Assembly (NCBI RefSeq): GCF_038593265.1
Contig: NZ_CP151979.1
Location: forward strand, 1-64,000
Direction of reading: 5' to 3'
Source of the DNA: Ureibacillus sp. FSL W7-1570
GTDB lineage: Bacteria > Bacillota > Bacilli > Bacillales_A > Planococcaceae
DNA length: 64,000 nucleotides
Shown here: piece after piece, positions 28,443-37,302 of the stretch
Numbering within the stretch: the first letter of the stretch is position 1
Layout: the number at the start of each line of letters is the position of its first letter
Program-made: the position numbers and the translations under genes
Notes under the pieces: generated by a model
Seen by the model: the letters and a program-made list of their open reading frames with translations, nothing else
What the model was told of the DNA's origin: nothing
Databases searched by the model: none

Positions 28443-29402
28443 ATGAATTGGGAAACAAGAGTGACAAAATTATTGGGAATCCAATATCCGATCATACAGG
28501 GGGGACTCGCTTATTTGGCCTACTCCGATTTGGCGGCCGCCGTATCCAATGCGGGGGGACTCGGACAAATTACAGCCCTCAGTTTGGAATCTCCTGAACA
28601 ATTAAGGAAAGAGATCCGAAAAACAAAAGAAAAAACCGATAAACCTTTCGGAGTGAATTTTGCTTTCGGCAATTATGGAAAAGGCTATGAACCGATGGTG
28701 GAAGTGGCAATCGAGGAAAAAGTGCCGGTCATTTCGATGACGGGCGGTAATCCTGCTCCGATGTTCAAATTGCTTGAAGGGGTCGACGTGAAAAAGTTGG
28801 TCTTGGTTGCGGCACGCCGTCAAGCCCAGAAAGCGGAAGAACTTGGTGCGGATGCAGTGATGGTGGTTGGACAAGAAGGAGGGGGACACTTGGGAAGAGA
28901 TGATGTGGGGACAATGGTGCTCGTACCGCAAGTCGTGGATAGCGTATCCATCCCTGTCATCGCTTCTGGAGGGATTGGAGATGGACGAGGGTTGATGGCG
29001 GCTTTGGCTTTGGGAGCGGAAGGAATCGAAATGGGGACAAGATTCATTGCGACGAAGGAATGCGTGCATGCCTCCCCGGAATATATTAAAGCTTTGCTCA
29101 ACAGTTCCGAAACGGATACGGCGGTCATCAAGCGATCATTAGGAACTCCAGCCCGAGCCTTAAAAAACGGATTTACAGAAAAAATATTGCAAATCGAAAA
29201 GGAAACCCCAACCTATGAAGCCCTTAAAGACTATATCAGCGGAGAAGCGAATAAACGCTTTATTTACGATGGGGACGCGGAAAACGGCTTTGGTTGGGCA
29301 GGGCAAGTAACCGGTTTAATCAAAGATGTCCCTTCAGTACAAGAATTGTTTAAGCGTATGATTCGGGAAGCGGAAGAAATTCGGTTAAAATGGGGAAGAT
29401 AA
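28443..29402 (+). CDS. Nitronate monooxygenase / FabK-type FMN oxidoreductase
   Basis: This 319-residue TIM-barrel flavoprotein belongs to the 2-nitropropane dioxygenase/enoyl-ACP reductase II family. Motifs are YPIIQGGLAYLAYSDLAAAVSNAGGLG at the start, VVGQEGGGHLGRDDVGT in the middle and VIASGGIGDGRGLMAALALGAEGIEMGTRFIATKE for FMN phosphate binding. The family includes nitronate monooxygenases and FabK; the EGGGH(L)G motif is common in both, so I leave the substrate open. Three ATGs compete (28434, 28440, 28443). The last is 9 bases after AAAAGGGG. It is absent from this place in B. subtilis. Confidence 0.82.
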   Translation: MNWETRVTKLLGIQYPIIQGGLAYLAYSDLAAAVSNAGGLGQITALSLESPEQLRKEIRKTKEKTDKPFGVNFAFGNYGKGYEPMVEVAIEEKVPVISMTGGNPAPMFKLLEGVDVKKLVLVAARRQAQKAEELGADAVMVVGQEGGGHLGRDDVGTMVLVPQVVDSVSIPVIASGGIGDGRGLMAALALGAEGIEMGTRFIATKECVHASPEYIKALLNSSETDTAVIKRSLGTPARALKNGFTEKILQIEKETPTYEALKDYISGEANKRFIYDGDAENGFGWAGQVTGLIKDVPSVQELFKRMIREAEEIRLKWGR

Positions 29403-29433
29403 AGAGAAAACAAATGAAGCGAGGTAAAGCCGT

Positions 29434-29706
29434 ATGGAATATGCGTATCCAATTTCCCCTGATTGGTCAACAGAGGAAATAATTGCAGTGGTGAAATTTT
29501 TTGAGGGAATTGAACAAGCGTACGAAAAAGGGATCAAAAGGGAGGAGATGTTGGAAAAGTATCGCCGTTTTAAACAAATCGTCCCTTCAAAAGCGGAAGA
29601 AAAAACCCTCTTTCGGGAATTTGAAGAGGTCAGCGGATATGCAAGCTACCCTGTGGTGAAGCAGGCGAGGGAATTAAAGGATGGGGATTGGATTCATATG
29701 AATTGA
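29434..29706 (+). CDS. yktA: UPF0223-family protein YktA
   Basis: This 90-residue cytosolic protein of unknown function matches the UPF0223 family by its opening [32 protein letters not shown] and its small charged helical build. It has no membrane segment or cysteines. It keeps its B. subtilis position between speA and yktB, apart from the inserted oxidoreductase gene. A terminator follows at about 29725-29758. Confidence 0.88.
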   Translation: MEYAYPISPDWSTEEIIAVVKFFEGIEQAYEKGIKREEMLEKYRRFKQIVPSKAEEKTLFREFEEVSGYASYPVVKQARELKDGDWIHMN

Positions 29707-29724
29707 GTCCACATCCTCTTGACG

Positions 29725-29758
29725 AAAAAAAGGAGCAATATGGCTCCTTTTTCTTTTT
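29725..29758 (+). terminator. Terminator of yktA
   Basis: AAAAAAGGAGC and GCTCCTTTTT form a stem followed by TTTTTCTTTTT. Between here and 29951 no gene or other clear signal is seen. Confidence 0.85.
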
Positions 29759-29951
29759 CCAAACAGCATTTTATGAAGACTTGATGCGGAATATTATTAA
29801 ATTCAAAGAAAAAAAGCGGCTGAAAAATGTAATGTTTAATGTCGTCAACAGCATATTTATTTATACAACATACAGCAGGAAATAAATCAATCCTCATTCA
29901 AAAGAAAATGAAGAAGTTCATGCCGTTTAAATGGAATACAAAAAGCACAAT

Positions 29952-30581
29952 TTAATTTTTTCCAATCATCATTTCGTAAATTGGGAAAAGTGCTTCAAAA
30001 GTATCCTCCGCCACTTTTAAAAACTCTTCCGAAGATAGATTTATGCATGTTTCACGAGGAATATGACGTCCAACCAAAAATTCCCCTTTTTTCACATCCC
30101 GAAGTCGAACCAGAAGTTCCTCCAACCGGCCATCCAATGCATCCTTTAAAGGAATGGCATCAGGGGACGTATGATCGCCTGAAATAATGAAATCATCAGG
30201 CAACTTCCGAAATGCATCCAATGAATTCAGCAAACGTTGGGCCATGGCAGATTTTTGTGGAACTTCATAAATTATTGCAACAACGATGAATAAATGGTTG
30301 TTTGTAAGCCCAATTTGAAAATGGGGAAGCGATTTGTATCCGCGTTTATATGGGGCAAATGCCACCCATGAATCATTCGGCGGATTGACGGTTCTTCTTG
30401 CATGTTTGGCGATATGGGCAAAAAATTCATCACCGGTTTTCGCACTGAAATATCCGGCAAAATGTTCCCCCAGCGCTTGGAATTTGGGACGTACAATCGT
30501 TTTCAATGCATCCATTCGGGCGTCTAAACCGTCTATTGTAAAAACATCAAAATCGGAATTTGTCCATTTGATATCAACCAT
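29952..30581 (-). CDS. yktB: UPF0637-family protein YktB
   Basis: This 209-residue cytosolic protein belongs to the YktB family (UPF0637), function unknown. It opens IKWTNSDFDVFTIDGLDARM and contains VAFAPYKRGYKSLPHFQIGLTNNHLFIVVAIIYE. The ATG at 30581 lies about 10 bases after AAAGGAGG. A reading that extends upstream to 30728 adds a spurious hydrophobic leader and is rejected because that extension lacks any ribosome binding site and overlaps the divergent gene. It is divergent from ykzI. Confidence 0.88.
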   Translation of the reverse strand: MVDIKWTNSDFDVFTIDGLDARMDALKTIVRPKFQALGEHFAGYFSAKTGDEFFAHIAKHARRTVNPPNDSWVAFAPYKRGYKSLPHFQIGLTNNHLFIVVAIIYEVPQKSAMAQRLLNSLDAFRKLPDDFIISGDHTSPDAIPLKDALDGRLEELLVRLRDVKKGEFLVGRHIPRETCINLSSEEFLKVAEDTFEALFPIYEMMIGKN

Positions 30582-30699
30582 GAATTGTTTTCCTCCTTTT
30601 TGAATCTTATGTTTATTTTCCATGTTTTTTGGGAAAAATCTTGTAACAAACAGCACTTCACCTTGAGACAAAAATAATTGGGAAAGGAAAGTGAGTGGC

Positions 30700-30897
30700 A
30701 TGAGACAAACGGTTAAGATTATTCGCAAAGTTGATATTGAAAAACAATATGAACACGCTTTACGGTTGGAATTAGATTATGAATTGGCTTCCCTTTATTC
30801 CGCGATGCAAGAAAACGATACGAAGGAAATGGAAAGATGCAAAAAACGCTTAAAAGAAATCCAAGATGAATTAAACGGTCTGCACGCGTATGCGTAA
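30700..30897 (+). CDS. ykzI: Small conserved protein YkzI-like
   Basis: This 65-residue charged helical protein opens RQTVKIIRKVDIEKQYEHALRLELDYELASLYSAMQ and has a likely coiled-coil C-terminal half (EMERCKKRLKEIQDELNGL). Function is unknown. The symbol rests on its position between yktB and suhB, as in B. subtilis, more than on recalled similarity. The ATG at 30700 follows GGAAAGTGAG; a GTG at 30691 overlaps that site. Confidence 0.7.
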   Translation: MRQTVKIIRKVDIEKQYEHALRLELDYELASLYSAMQENDTKEMERCKKRLKEIQDELNGLHAYA

Positions 30898-30916
30898 GCA
30901 GTTTCCCTTCCTATAG

Positions 30917-30957
30917 AATCACTTGCTTTGATCGTCGAGCAAGTGATTTTTTATTTT
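30917..30957 (+). terminator. Terminator of ykzI
   Basis: AATCACTTGCT and AGCAAGTGATT form an 11-bp perfect stem followed by TTTTATTTTT. Confidence 0.88.
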
Positions 30958-31229
30958 TGAAAAATGTTAAGTCATAGGTTGTTTTCAATTTATCTTCTGC
31001 AGCCTTCTAAAAAAGTATATAATAATAACGTGAAAAATAAAAAAATTAAGATTTTATGACAGGGATTGCAACTTTGGCAATTTTGGACCCCTTTTCAATA
31101 AATCATGTTAAAATAATGATAAAGGGGAATCTTTCATTCTTAAATGGCCTTATGAAATTTCTGAATTTTAGAAATTATATTTCAAAATAGTAGAAATCTA
31201 TGGTAGATAAGAAGGCAGGTTTTTAACAA
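30958..31229 (+). promoter_or_regulatory. suhB upstream region
   Basis: No convincing gene is seen. A TATAAT box lies at 31018-31023 with a weak TTCTGC at 30995-31000 (17-base spacer). A second AT-rich promoter-like stretch lies near 31103-31120. An AATTTCT/AGAAATT hairpin lies near 31155-31180. The region is AT-rich and gives a long leader for suhB. Confidence 0.35.
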
Positions 31230-32042
31230 ATGGATTTACGGAAAATAAACGATTTTGCAATAAAAACTATTTTTCATGCCGGTGATCAAATACGCGAATC
31301 TTTTTCAAAAGAATTGATTATAGAAACAAAAGCGAGCGCCAATGATTTGGTGACAAACATCGACCGGAAAATCGAACAATATTTTGTGGAAAAAATAAAG
31401 GAATTGGACCCTTCCCATAAGATTTTGGGGGAAGAAGGGATGGGGGATAAAATTGTGACATTGGATGGCCCCCTATGGATTATCGATCCAATTGACGGCA
31501 CGATGAATTTCATCAAACAAGGCCGCAATTTCATGATTTCAATCGGTTTCTTTGTCGATGGAGTCGGGAAGTTGGGGTATTTGTATGATGTGATGCGGGA
31601 TGAATTAATTTACGCGATCAAAGGCGAAGGTGCGTTCATCAATGATCAGCAAATCGGCAAATTAAAGCCGTTGAAGATTGAAGAAGCTGTGATTGGAATC
31701 AACTCCAGCTGGGTGATCCCGAATGGAAAAATCAATCACGAAAAAGTGGTAAAACTGATCCGGACTGTGCGCGGCACCCGTTCATACGGTTCAGCCGCCA
31801 TGGAAATTGCTTTGGTGGTGACAGGCAAACTGGATGCTTATCTATCAATGAGATTGGCTCCATGGGATATCGGAGGCGGAATGGTCATCGCCCAGGAGGT
31901 GGGAGCGGTTGTATCGAACTTGAAAGGCCAACCGTTCAATTTATTGAACCACGATACATTCCTTATTGCGAACCCATCAATCCATCAGTTGTTGCTGGAA
32001 CATTATATCGAATTAAAAGACGAGAAGCAGCATTCCAATTAA
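31230..32042 (+). CDS. suhB: Inositol monophosphatase-family protein (SuhB/YktC)
   Basis: This 270-residue magnesium-dependent phosphatase has all three metal-binding motifs: GEEGMG near residue 68, WIIDPIDGTMNF near 85-96 and WDIGGGMVIAQEVGA near 211. It hydrolyses inositol-1-phosphate or related sugar phosphates; some family members act on NADP or FBP. It keeps the B. subtilis yktC position. An AAGGCAGG ribosome binding site precedes the ATG by about 10 bases. A shared terminator follows. Confidence 0.92.
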   Translation: MDLRKINDFAIKTIFHAGDQIRESFSKELIIETKASANDLVTNIDRKIEQYFVEKIKELDPSHKILGEEGMGDKIVTLDGPLWIIDPIDGTMNFIKQGRNFMISIGFFVDGVGKLGYLYDVMRDELIYAIKGEGAFINDQQIGKLKPLKIEEAVIGINSSWVIPNGKINHEKVVKLIRTVRGTRSYGSAAMEIALVVTGKLDAYLSMRLAPWDIGGGMVIAQEVGAVVSNLKGQPFNLLNHDTFLIANPSIHQLLLEHYIELKDEKQHSN

Positions 32043-32092
32043 ATAATCAACCTTTCCAATCCAATTTTAAGATTGCGGATCTGGGATAAAAT

Positions 32093-32127
32093 AAAAAGTG
32101 CTCGCCATTTAAGGTCGAGCACTTTTT
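32093..32127. terminator. Bidirectional terminator between suhB and ylaF
   Basis: AAAAAGTGCTCG and CGAGCACTTTTT form a perfect 12-bp stem with an 11-base loop. It serves both convergent genes. Confidence 0.92.
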
Positions 32128-32128
32128 A

Positions 32129-32314
32129 CTATAGCAGCCCTTTTTCACGAAATTTTCTTTTCATGCGGAAACCGATTCCCATAACGGCACATAATGCCAC
32201 GATGCAAGCAATGATTGTAGGAACGCTTCTTATGGCGATCGCGTAACCAATGGAAACCATTGATAATAGTGCAGCGATGGAGAAAAGCAGCATGACAAAC
32301 TTCGCTTTATTCAT
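32129..32314 (-). CDS. ylaF: Small membrane protein YlaF
   Basis: This 61-residue protein has two membrane segments (about 6-27 and 30-47) and a basic tail (GFRMKRKFREKGLL), matching the YlaF/DUF5325 type. Function is unknown. The ATG at 32314 follows AAGGGGGGC by 5-6 bases; a TTG one codon upstream is also possible. It is divergent from typA, as in B. subtilis. Confidence 0.82.
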   Translation of the reverse strand: MNKAKFVMLLFSIAALLSMVSIGYAIAIRSVPTIIACIVALCAVMGIGFRMKRKFREKGLL

Positions 32315-32349
32315 CAAAAGCCCCCCTTTAGAGTTCGAAGGTTAAAAAA

Positions 32350-32397
32350 GTGTTATTAAAAAAAGACATTTTTCATGTTCTTGTGATATAATAACAC
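32350..32397 (+). promoter_or_regulatory. typA promoter flanked by an inverted repeat
   Basis: AGACAT (32364-32369), a 17-base spacer and TATAAT (32387-32392) form the promoter. GTGTTATTA (32350-32358) and TAATAACAC (32389-32397) are perfect inverted copies that bracket it, the right copy overlapping the -10 box. They could be an operator or allow the DNA to loop. Confidence 0.5.
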
Positions 32398-32433
32398 AGT
32401 TAATCTTATGAACAAAGAAATTGGAGTGGAATC

Positions 32434-34281
32434 ATGACAAAATTACGTGAAGATATTCGCAACATCGCTATCATTGCACACGTTGACCACGGAAAAACAA
32501 CATTAGTCGATCAATTATTGAAACAATCCGGAACTTTTCGTGTAAATGAGCATGTTGAAGAGCGAGTATTGGATTCGAATGACTTAGAACGCGAACGCGG
32601 CATCACTATTTTAGCAAAAAATACTGCCGTTCACTATAAAGGGACAAAAATTAATATTTTGGATACTCCGGGACACGCGGATTTCGGGGGCGAAGTGGAA
32701 CGTATTCTGAAAATGGTTGACGGGGTTCTGCTCGTCGTGGATGCATACGAAGGTTGTATGCCCCAAACACGCTTTGTATTGAAAAAAGCGTTGGAACAAA
32801 AGTTGACACCGATTGTGGTGGTGAACAAAATCGATAAAGACTCTGCCCGCCCTTTGGAAGTGGTGGATGAAGTATTGGATCTATTAATTGAATTGGGTGC
32901 GGATGAAGACCAATTGGACTTCCCGGTTGTCTATGCCTCAGCTGTCAACGGAACAGCAAGCCTTGATCCGGATCCGGCAAATCAGGACGCTGATATGCAA
33001 TGCTTGTTTGATACGATTATTGATCACATTCCTGCACCGGTGGATAATTCGGATGAACCATTGCAATTCCAAGTGACTATGCTGGATTATAATGACTATG
33101 TAGGACGGATCGGAATCGGACGCATTTTCCGGGGAGAAATCCATGTGGGCCAATCCGTTGCCCTAATGAAACTGGATGGCAGTGTCAAACAATATCGCGT
33201 GACGAAATTGTTGGGCTACTCCGGTTTGAAACGGGAAGAAATTGAATCGGCAAGTGCCGGAGATATCGTCGCGGTTTCCGGAATGGATGACATTAACGTA
33301 GGGGAAACGGTATGTGCCATTGAGCATCAAGAGGCGTTGCCGCCACTTCGCATCGATGAACCGACATTGCAAATGACGTTTCTTGTGAACAATTCCCCAT
33401 TTGCAGGAAGAGAAGGAAAATTTGTGACGGCCCGTAAATTGGAAGAAAGATTAAGACAGCAATTGGAAACGGATGTTTCATTGCGGGTGGAAGATACCGA
33501 TTCACCGGATGCATGGATTGTTTCCGGCAGAGGAGAGCTTCATTTATCCATCTTGATTGAAAATATGCGCCGCGAAGGATATGAATTGCAAGTTTCAAAA
33601 CCGAAAGTGATCATCAAAGAAATCGATGGAGTCAAATGCGAACCGGTGGAACGGGTACAAGTGGATGTTCCTGAAGAATATGTGGGTGCCGTGATTGAAT
33701 CATTGGGCAATCGCAAAGGCGAAATGGTGGATATGATCAATAACGGCAATGGACAAACCCGCCTCATTTTCATGGTGCCATCCCGCGGATTGATCGGGTA
33801 TACAACGGAATTTATGTCCATCACCAAAGGGTACGGAATCATCAACCACTCCTTTGACAGCTATCAACCGGTTGTTCCTGGCCGTGTCGGTGGCCGCCAT
33901 AACGGGGCTCTTGTATCGATGGAAACTGGAAAAGCGACAACTTATGGTATGATGCAGATAGAAGATCGTGGTACACTATTTGTAGAGCCGGGCACGGATA
34001 TTTACGAAGGAATGATTGTCGGGGAAAATAGCCGGGAGAACGACCTTGCCGTCAACATCACAAAACAAAAACAAAAAACGAATATCCGTTCCGCAACGAA
34101 AGATCAGACAGCGGTCATCAAAAAACCGCGCCTTTTGACACTGGAAGAAGCATTGGAATTTTTGAATGATGACGAATATTTGGAAGTAACACCACAATCC
34201 ATCCGTTTAAGAAAACAAATTTTAAATAAAAGTGAAAGAGAAAAATTGGCGAAAAAACAAAAATACGCCGAGCAAGAATAA
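32434..34281 (+). CDS. typA: Ribosome-associated GTPase TypA/BipA
   Basis: This translational GTPase of 615 residues takes part in ribosome assembly and stress or cold adaptation. GTP-binding motifs are AHVDHGKTT (G1, about 15-23), the switch-I ERGITI, DTPGHADFGGE (G3) and NKIDKD (G4). EF-G-like domains follow, then the TypA-specific C-terminal domain. Length and order are standard for the family. A GGAG site precedes the ATG, and ylaH follows as in B. subtilis. Confidence 0.97.
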   Translation: MTKLREDIRNIAIIAHVDHGKTTLVDQLLKQSGTFRVNEHVEERVLDSNDLERERGITILAKNTAVHYKGTKINILDTPGHADFGGEVERILKMVDGVLLVVDAYEGCMPQTRFVLKKALEQKLTPIVVVNKIDKDSARPLEVVDEVLDLLIELGADEDQLDFPVVYASAVNGTASLDPDPANQDADMQCLFDTIIDHIPAPVDNSDEPLQFQVTMLDYNDYVGRIGIGRIFRGEIHVGQSVALMKLDGSVKQYRVTKLLGYSGLKREEIESASAGDIVAVSGMDDINVGETVCAIEHQEALPPLRIDEPTLQMTFLVNNSPFAGREGKFVTARKLEERLRQQLETDVSLRVEDTDSPDAWIVSGRGELHLSILIENMRREGYELQVSKPKVIIKEIDGVKCEPVERVQVDVPEEYVGAVIESLGNRKGEMVDMINNGNGQTRLIFMVPSRGLIGYTTEFMSITKGYGIINHSFDSYQPVVPGRVGGRHNGALVSMETGKATTYGMMQIEDRGTLFVEPGTDIYEGMIVGENSRENDLAVNITKQKQKTNIRSATKDQTAVIKKPRLLTLEEALEFLNDDEYLEVTPQSIRLRKQILNKSEREKLAKKQKYAEQE

Positions 34282-34304
34282 TTCTCTTCTTGGGAATGTG
34301 AAAG

Positions 34305-34682
34305 GTGTTGTTCGACTTGAAGCTATTTGGTTTAATTTTGGCATCCGCCGCTGTCAGTGATTCTGACCGGGTATTTAATCGCATGTCGGCAGTCACTCGC
34401 TATGTTTACGAAAACGCACCGAATAATCAAGTGGCAGGATACATCATTTTTATCCTGGTGTTCATCCTGTCCGCCATTGTTTACAAACTCGGTTTTGCCA
34501 AAAAACTGAGTTTGGGGAAAAATATAATCATTTATATTTTTCTATTTCTAGGTTGTATTCTTCTTACCTTTTTCGCCCTATTCTTGCCGATGATTGAAGG
34601 ATTGATTGTTGCGGCACTTGTTTTGATTCTCTATAAAATCCGTTTATGGCGAGAGAAAAGAGAAGAGAAAGAGGCTTCCTGA
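34305..34682 (+). CDS. ylaH: YlaH-like membrane protein
   Basis: This 125-residue protein has two or three membrane segments (about 45-60, 72-92 and 93-110) ending in KIRLWREKREEKEAS. GFAKKLSLGKNIIIYIFLFLGCILLTFFALFLP is the recognisable YlaH part. Function is unknown. The start is uncertain: GTG 34305 and TTG 34308 overlap the AAAGGTG site, while TTG 34317 has the best spacing. It follows typA by 23 bases. Confidence 0.82.
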   Translation: MLFDLKLFGLILASAAVSDSDRVFNRMSAVTRYVYENAPNNQVAGYIIFILVFILSAIVYKLGFAKKLSLGKNIIIYIFLFLGCILLTFFALFLPMIEGLIVAALVLILYKIRLWREKREEKEAS

Positions 34683-34744
34683 CAAGGGAAATAGGGAGAC
34701 TTGTCATCGGGTCAATCATTTTTCAATGAAGATTTGTAGAGTTG

Positions 34745-34786
34745 AGCGAATCGGGAAACGGACTGTTTTCCCGGTTCGCTTTTTTT
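34745..34786 (+). terminator. Terminator of typA-ylaH
   Basis: AGCGAATCGGGAAA and TTTTCCCGGTTCGCT form a long stem with a run of seven T. Between it and 34972 lies a CGGATAA/TTATCCG repeat (34848-34854 and 34870-34876). No other gene or riboswitch was recognised there. Confidence 0.88.
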
Positions 34787-34972
34787 GTTGCACATGTGTC
34801 CATGGTTTCATATTTTTGATCGGCCAGCTTACCCTCCTTTTGGAAGGCGGATAAGACACATTGGTATCGTTATCCGGGAGCCGGACCAAATTCATGGGCA
34901 TTCACACATTATTTTCCCTTCGCATAACCTACTCTTGATAATGGATGCTGACGAAACAAGGAGGTAAGAGGG

Positions 34973-35510
34973 ATGAAATGGTGGAAGATTAGTCTTTCCG
35001 TCATGCTGGCAGGGATGATGGTTTTTCTTGCCGCGTGCGGAGACAAAGAGATGACAAAAGTGAAAGTAGGGGAAGTAACACGTTCCATCTTTTATGCACC
35101 ACAATACGTGGCGATTTCCAAAGGATATTTTGAAGAAGAAGGGCTGGAAATTGAACTTTCCACAATTCCCGGCGGGGATAAAACAATGACTGCCCTCCTT
35201 TCAGGTGGAATCGATATTGCCCTTGTTGGAGCGGAAACTTCCATTTATGTGACAGCACAAGGCGCCAATGATCCGATCAAAAACTTTGCCCAATTAACCC
35301 AAACGGATGGAACGTTCTTAGTGTCCCGGGAAAAAATTGACGAATTTTCATGGGATCTGCTGAAAGGTTCCACATTCCTTGGCCAGCGCAAAGGCGGCAT
35401 GCCGCAAATGGTTGGGGAATTTGTATTGAAAAAACATGGCATCGACCCTCACAAGGATCTAAACTTGATCCAAAACATAGAATTTGCCAATATTGCAACA
35501 GCCTTTGCAT
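34973..35510 (+). pseudogene. NitT/TauT-type ABC substrate-binding protein, N-terminal half (split by an integrated element)
   Basis: This is the first 179 codons of a lipoprotein substrate-binding protein. The signal peptide has lipobox LAAC (C22), followed by KVKVGEVTRSIFYAPQYVAISKGYFEEEGLEIELSTIPGGDKTMTALLSGGIDIALVG, typical of the SsuA/TauA/ThiY fold. The gene is interrupted at TTTGCAT by a 6.95-kb element; the frame runs on for about 70 unrelated codons to 35722. The rest of the gene is at 42461-42912 and joins exactly in frame. A strong AAGGAGG site precedes the ATG. Without excision, the product would be a truncated, probably non-functional lipoprotein. Confidence 0.9.
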
Positions 35511-35531
35511 GCGGGTACATAAGACACTACT
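35504..35531. other. attL of the integrated element
   Basis: The core TTTGCAT (35504-35510) is followed after GC by the element arm GGGTACATAAGACACTACT (35513-35531). This arm is the inverted partner of 42428-42446 at the other end. Host sequence lies to the left of the core, in frame with the binding-protein gene. Confidence 0.85.
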
Positions 35532-35595
35532 TACAACCGGGATGGATTCATGGAAGTTGCAATGAAAAGATTTTAAACCATATGGTGAATGACAA

Positions 35596-35643
35596 AATGA
35601 AGCTGCTTATCCCTTTTCCTTCAAAGGGGCAAGCAGCTTCATT
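35596..35643. terminator. Terminator of the element's MFS gene
   Basis: AATGAAGCTGCTT and AAGCAGCTTCATT form a 13-bp perfect stem, with a CCCTTT/AAAGGG inner stem. It lies 25 bases beyond the leftward MFS gene. Confidence 0.75.
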
Positions 35644-35668
35644 GTTTAATGGATTTGATTCAACCCGT

Positions 35669-37156
35669 TTATTTATTTTCAATATTTTCCGCGATGACTT
35701 TGCTTACATCAACCCGTTTTAAGAATAATGTCAAGATTAAAGCCACAATCGTCACGATTGTTGCAACCAAGAATGACACTTGAATACCTTCAAGCAATGC
35801 CTGTTGCTGGATCCCTGCGATAAACGTCGGATTTTGCAATTCTGCCGGATTTGCGGCTTTTACCGCTTCCACCAATTCTTCCCCTTTATTGGTAGCGACA
35901 GAATTCATCAACGTCACGAACAACGCCGTTCCGATTGAACCAATCACTTGTTGAACCGTGTTGTTGACCGCTGTACCATGTGGATTCAAGCGGTTCGGCA
36001 ATTGGTTCAAACCGTTTGTCATAATAGGCATCATGACCATTGACATACCAAACATCCGCAATGTGTACATTAAAACAATGGTCGTTTTTGTTGTTTCCAA
36101 ATCCATCGTGGATAACAAATAAGTTCCGTAAGCAGTAACGGATAACCCGACAAATGCCAAAATACGCGGACCGAATTTGTCGAACAATCTTCCTGTGATT
36201 GGTGACATGATTCCCATTGCGAGGGCACCCGGCAACATCATTAAACCTGAATCAAGCGGTGAAATACCGCGGACGTTCTGAACGTAAGCCGGTGTTAAAA
36301 TCATCCCTGAAAACATGGCGGCTGTGACAACCATCGAAATGATGTTACCAACGGCAAACATTGGGTATTTGTAAACGCGCAAATCCAATAAAGGTTGTTC
36401 CAAGCGGAATTGGCGGATGATGAACCAAATGATGCCGATTGCTCCTATAATCAACGTCGAAAGAACTTTTGCATCCGACCATCCTTCAGTGCTGGCCGTT
36501 GAACAGCCGTATAGTACGCCACCGAAACCGATAATCGATAATAGAATGGAAAAGTAGTCAATGGAAACGTCGCGTGTTTCCAATATGTTTTCCAATTTCC
36601 AAATAGCTAAAATCAAGCTGATGACAGCAAAGGGCAGTATCATTTCGAATAATACCCGCCAGTCCCAATATTCCACAATATAACCGGACAATGTTGGCCC
36701 GATTGCCGGTGCGGTAATCATAACCAAACCGAAAATCCCCATTGCCGCGCCACGTTTTTCGCGGGGGAAGCTCACAAGCATGATGTTCATAAGCAACGGA
36801 CCCATTACGGAACCGCCAGCCGCTTGAATCATACGCCCGGCCAAAAGCACACCAAAGTGGGGAGCATATGCCGCCAATGCGGTACCAATAGTGAATAGCG
36901 AAATTGCTGTAATAAATAAATGACGGTTTTTAAACCGTGTAATTAAAAAGGCGGATACAGGAATCAGAACACCACTTACCAGCATGTAACCTGTAGCCAA
37001 CCACTGAACAGTTGAATAATCCACTTCAAAATCTTTCATGATTGTTGGTAGTGCAACATTCAACAAAGAGTTATTTAAGAATGAAACAAACGCGCCAAAG
37101 AAAAGTATTGCAATCACTAAATATGGCGGTTTTTTCCCTTGTTTATCTAATGTCAT
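35669..37156 (-). CDS. MFS multidrug exporter, DHA2 (EmrB/QacA, LmrB-like) family
   Basis: This 495-residue drug:proton antiporter has about 14 membrane segments. Family motifs are FLNNSLLNVALPTIMKDF (motif D1 region, about 25-42), WLATGYMLVSGVLIPVSAFL, the motif-A-like LFDKFGPR, and the motif-C-type APAIGPTLSGYIVEYWDWRVLF. DHA2 pumps export lipophilic drugs, dyes or bile-salt-like compounds; LmrB of B. subtilis is the nearest kind. An AAAGGGAT site precedes the ATG. It is divergent from a TetR-family gene that probably represses it, and both are cargo of the integrated element. Confidence 0.92.
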   Translation of the reverse strand: MTLDKQGKKPPYLVIAILFFGAFVSFLNNSLLNVALPTIMKDFEVDYSTVQWLATGYMLVSGVLIPVSAFLITRFKNRHLFITAISLFTIGTALAAYAPHFGVLLAGRMIQAAGGSVMGPLLMNIMLVSFPREKRGAAMGIFGLVMITAPAIGPTLSGYIVEYWDWRVLFEMILPFAVISLILAIWKLENILETRDVSIDYFSILLSIIGFGGVLYGCSTASTEGWSDAKVLSTLIIGAIGIIWFIIRQFRLEQPLLDLRVYKYPMFAVGNIISMVVTAAMFSGMILTPAYVQNVRGISPLDSGLMMLPGALAMGIMSPITGRLFDKFGPRILAFVGLSVTAYGTYLLSTMDLETTKTTIVLMYTLRMFGMSMVMMPIMTNGLNQLPNRLNPHGTAVNNTVQQVIGSIGTALFVTLMNSVATNKGEELVEAVKAANPAELQNPTFIAGIQQQALLEGIQVSFLVATIVTIVALILTLFLKRVDVSKVIAENIENK

Positions 37157-37302
37157 ATTATCCCTTTCCCCATTTCTTTCTTTTTATCGACTTAAACATT
37201 TTATACCCATAGTTCAATTTTATCAATAAAAAAATACATTCAGTCCAACATTGATTTTTTGTGTATAATAAATAGAGCATTATATAAATAGAGGAGTTCA
37301 AA
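37157..37302. promoter_or_regulatory. Divergent promoters of the MFS and tetR-type cargo genes
   Basis: On the minus strand TTGATA (complement of 37221-37226), a 17-base spacer and TAAAAT (complement of 37198-37203) form a good promoter for the MFS gene. On the plus strand a TATAAT box lies at about 37263-37268 before the regulator gene. No clean palindromic operator stood out. Confidence 0.5.

Noticed and set aside
29688-29897. Short frames on both strands after yktA
   Set aside because: They span the yktA terminator, lack ribosome binding sites and give low-complexity peptides.
30582-30728. N-terminal extension of yktB with a hydrophobic leader
   Set aside because: The proper AAAGGAGG site lies before 30581; the extension overlaps the divergent ykzI gene and the YktB family begins at the later methionine.
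31056-31190. 44-codon ATG frame in the suhB leader
   Set aside because: There is no ribosome binding site before the ATG, and the composition follows the AT-rich leader. Treated as chance.
34787-34972. Thiamine-type riboswitch before the ABC binding-protein gene
   Set aside because: I looked because the transporter class includes thiamine-precursor importers. No conserved TPP core (such as CTGAGA) is present, only a 7-bp repeat.
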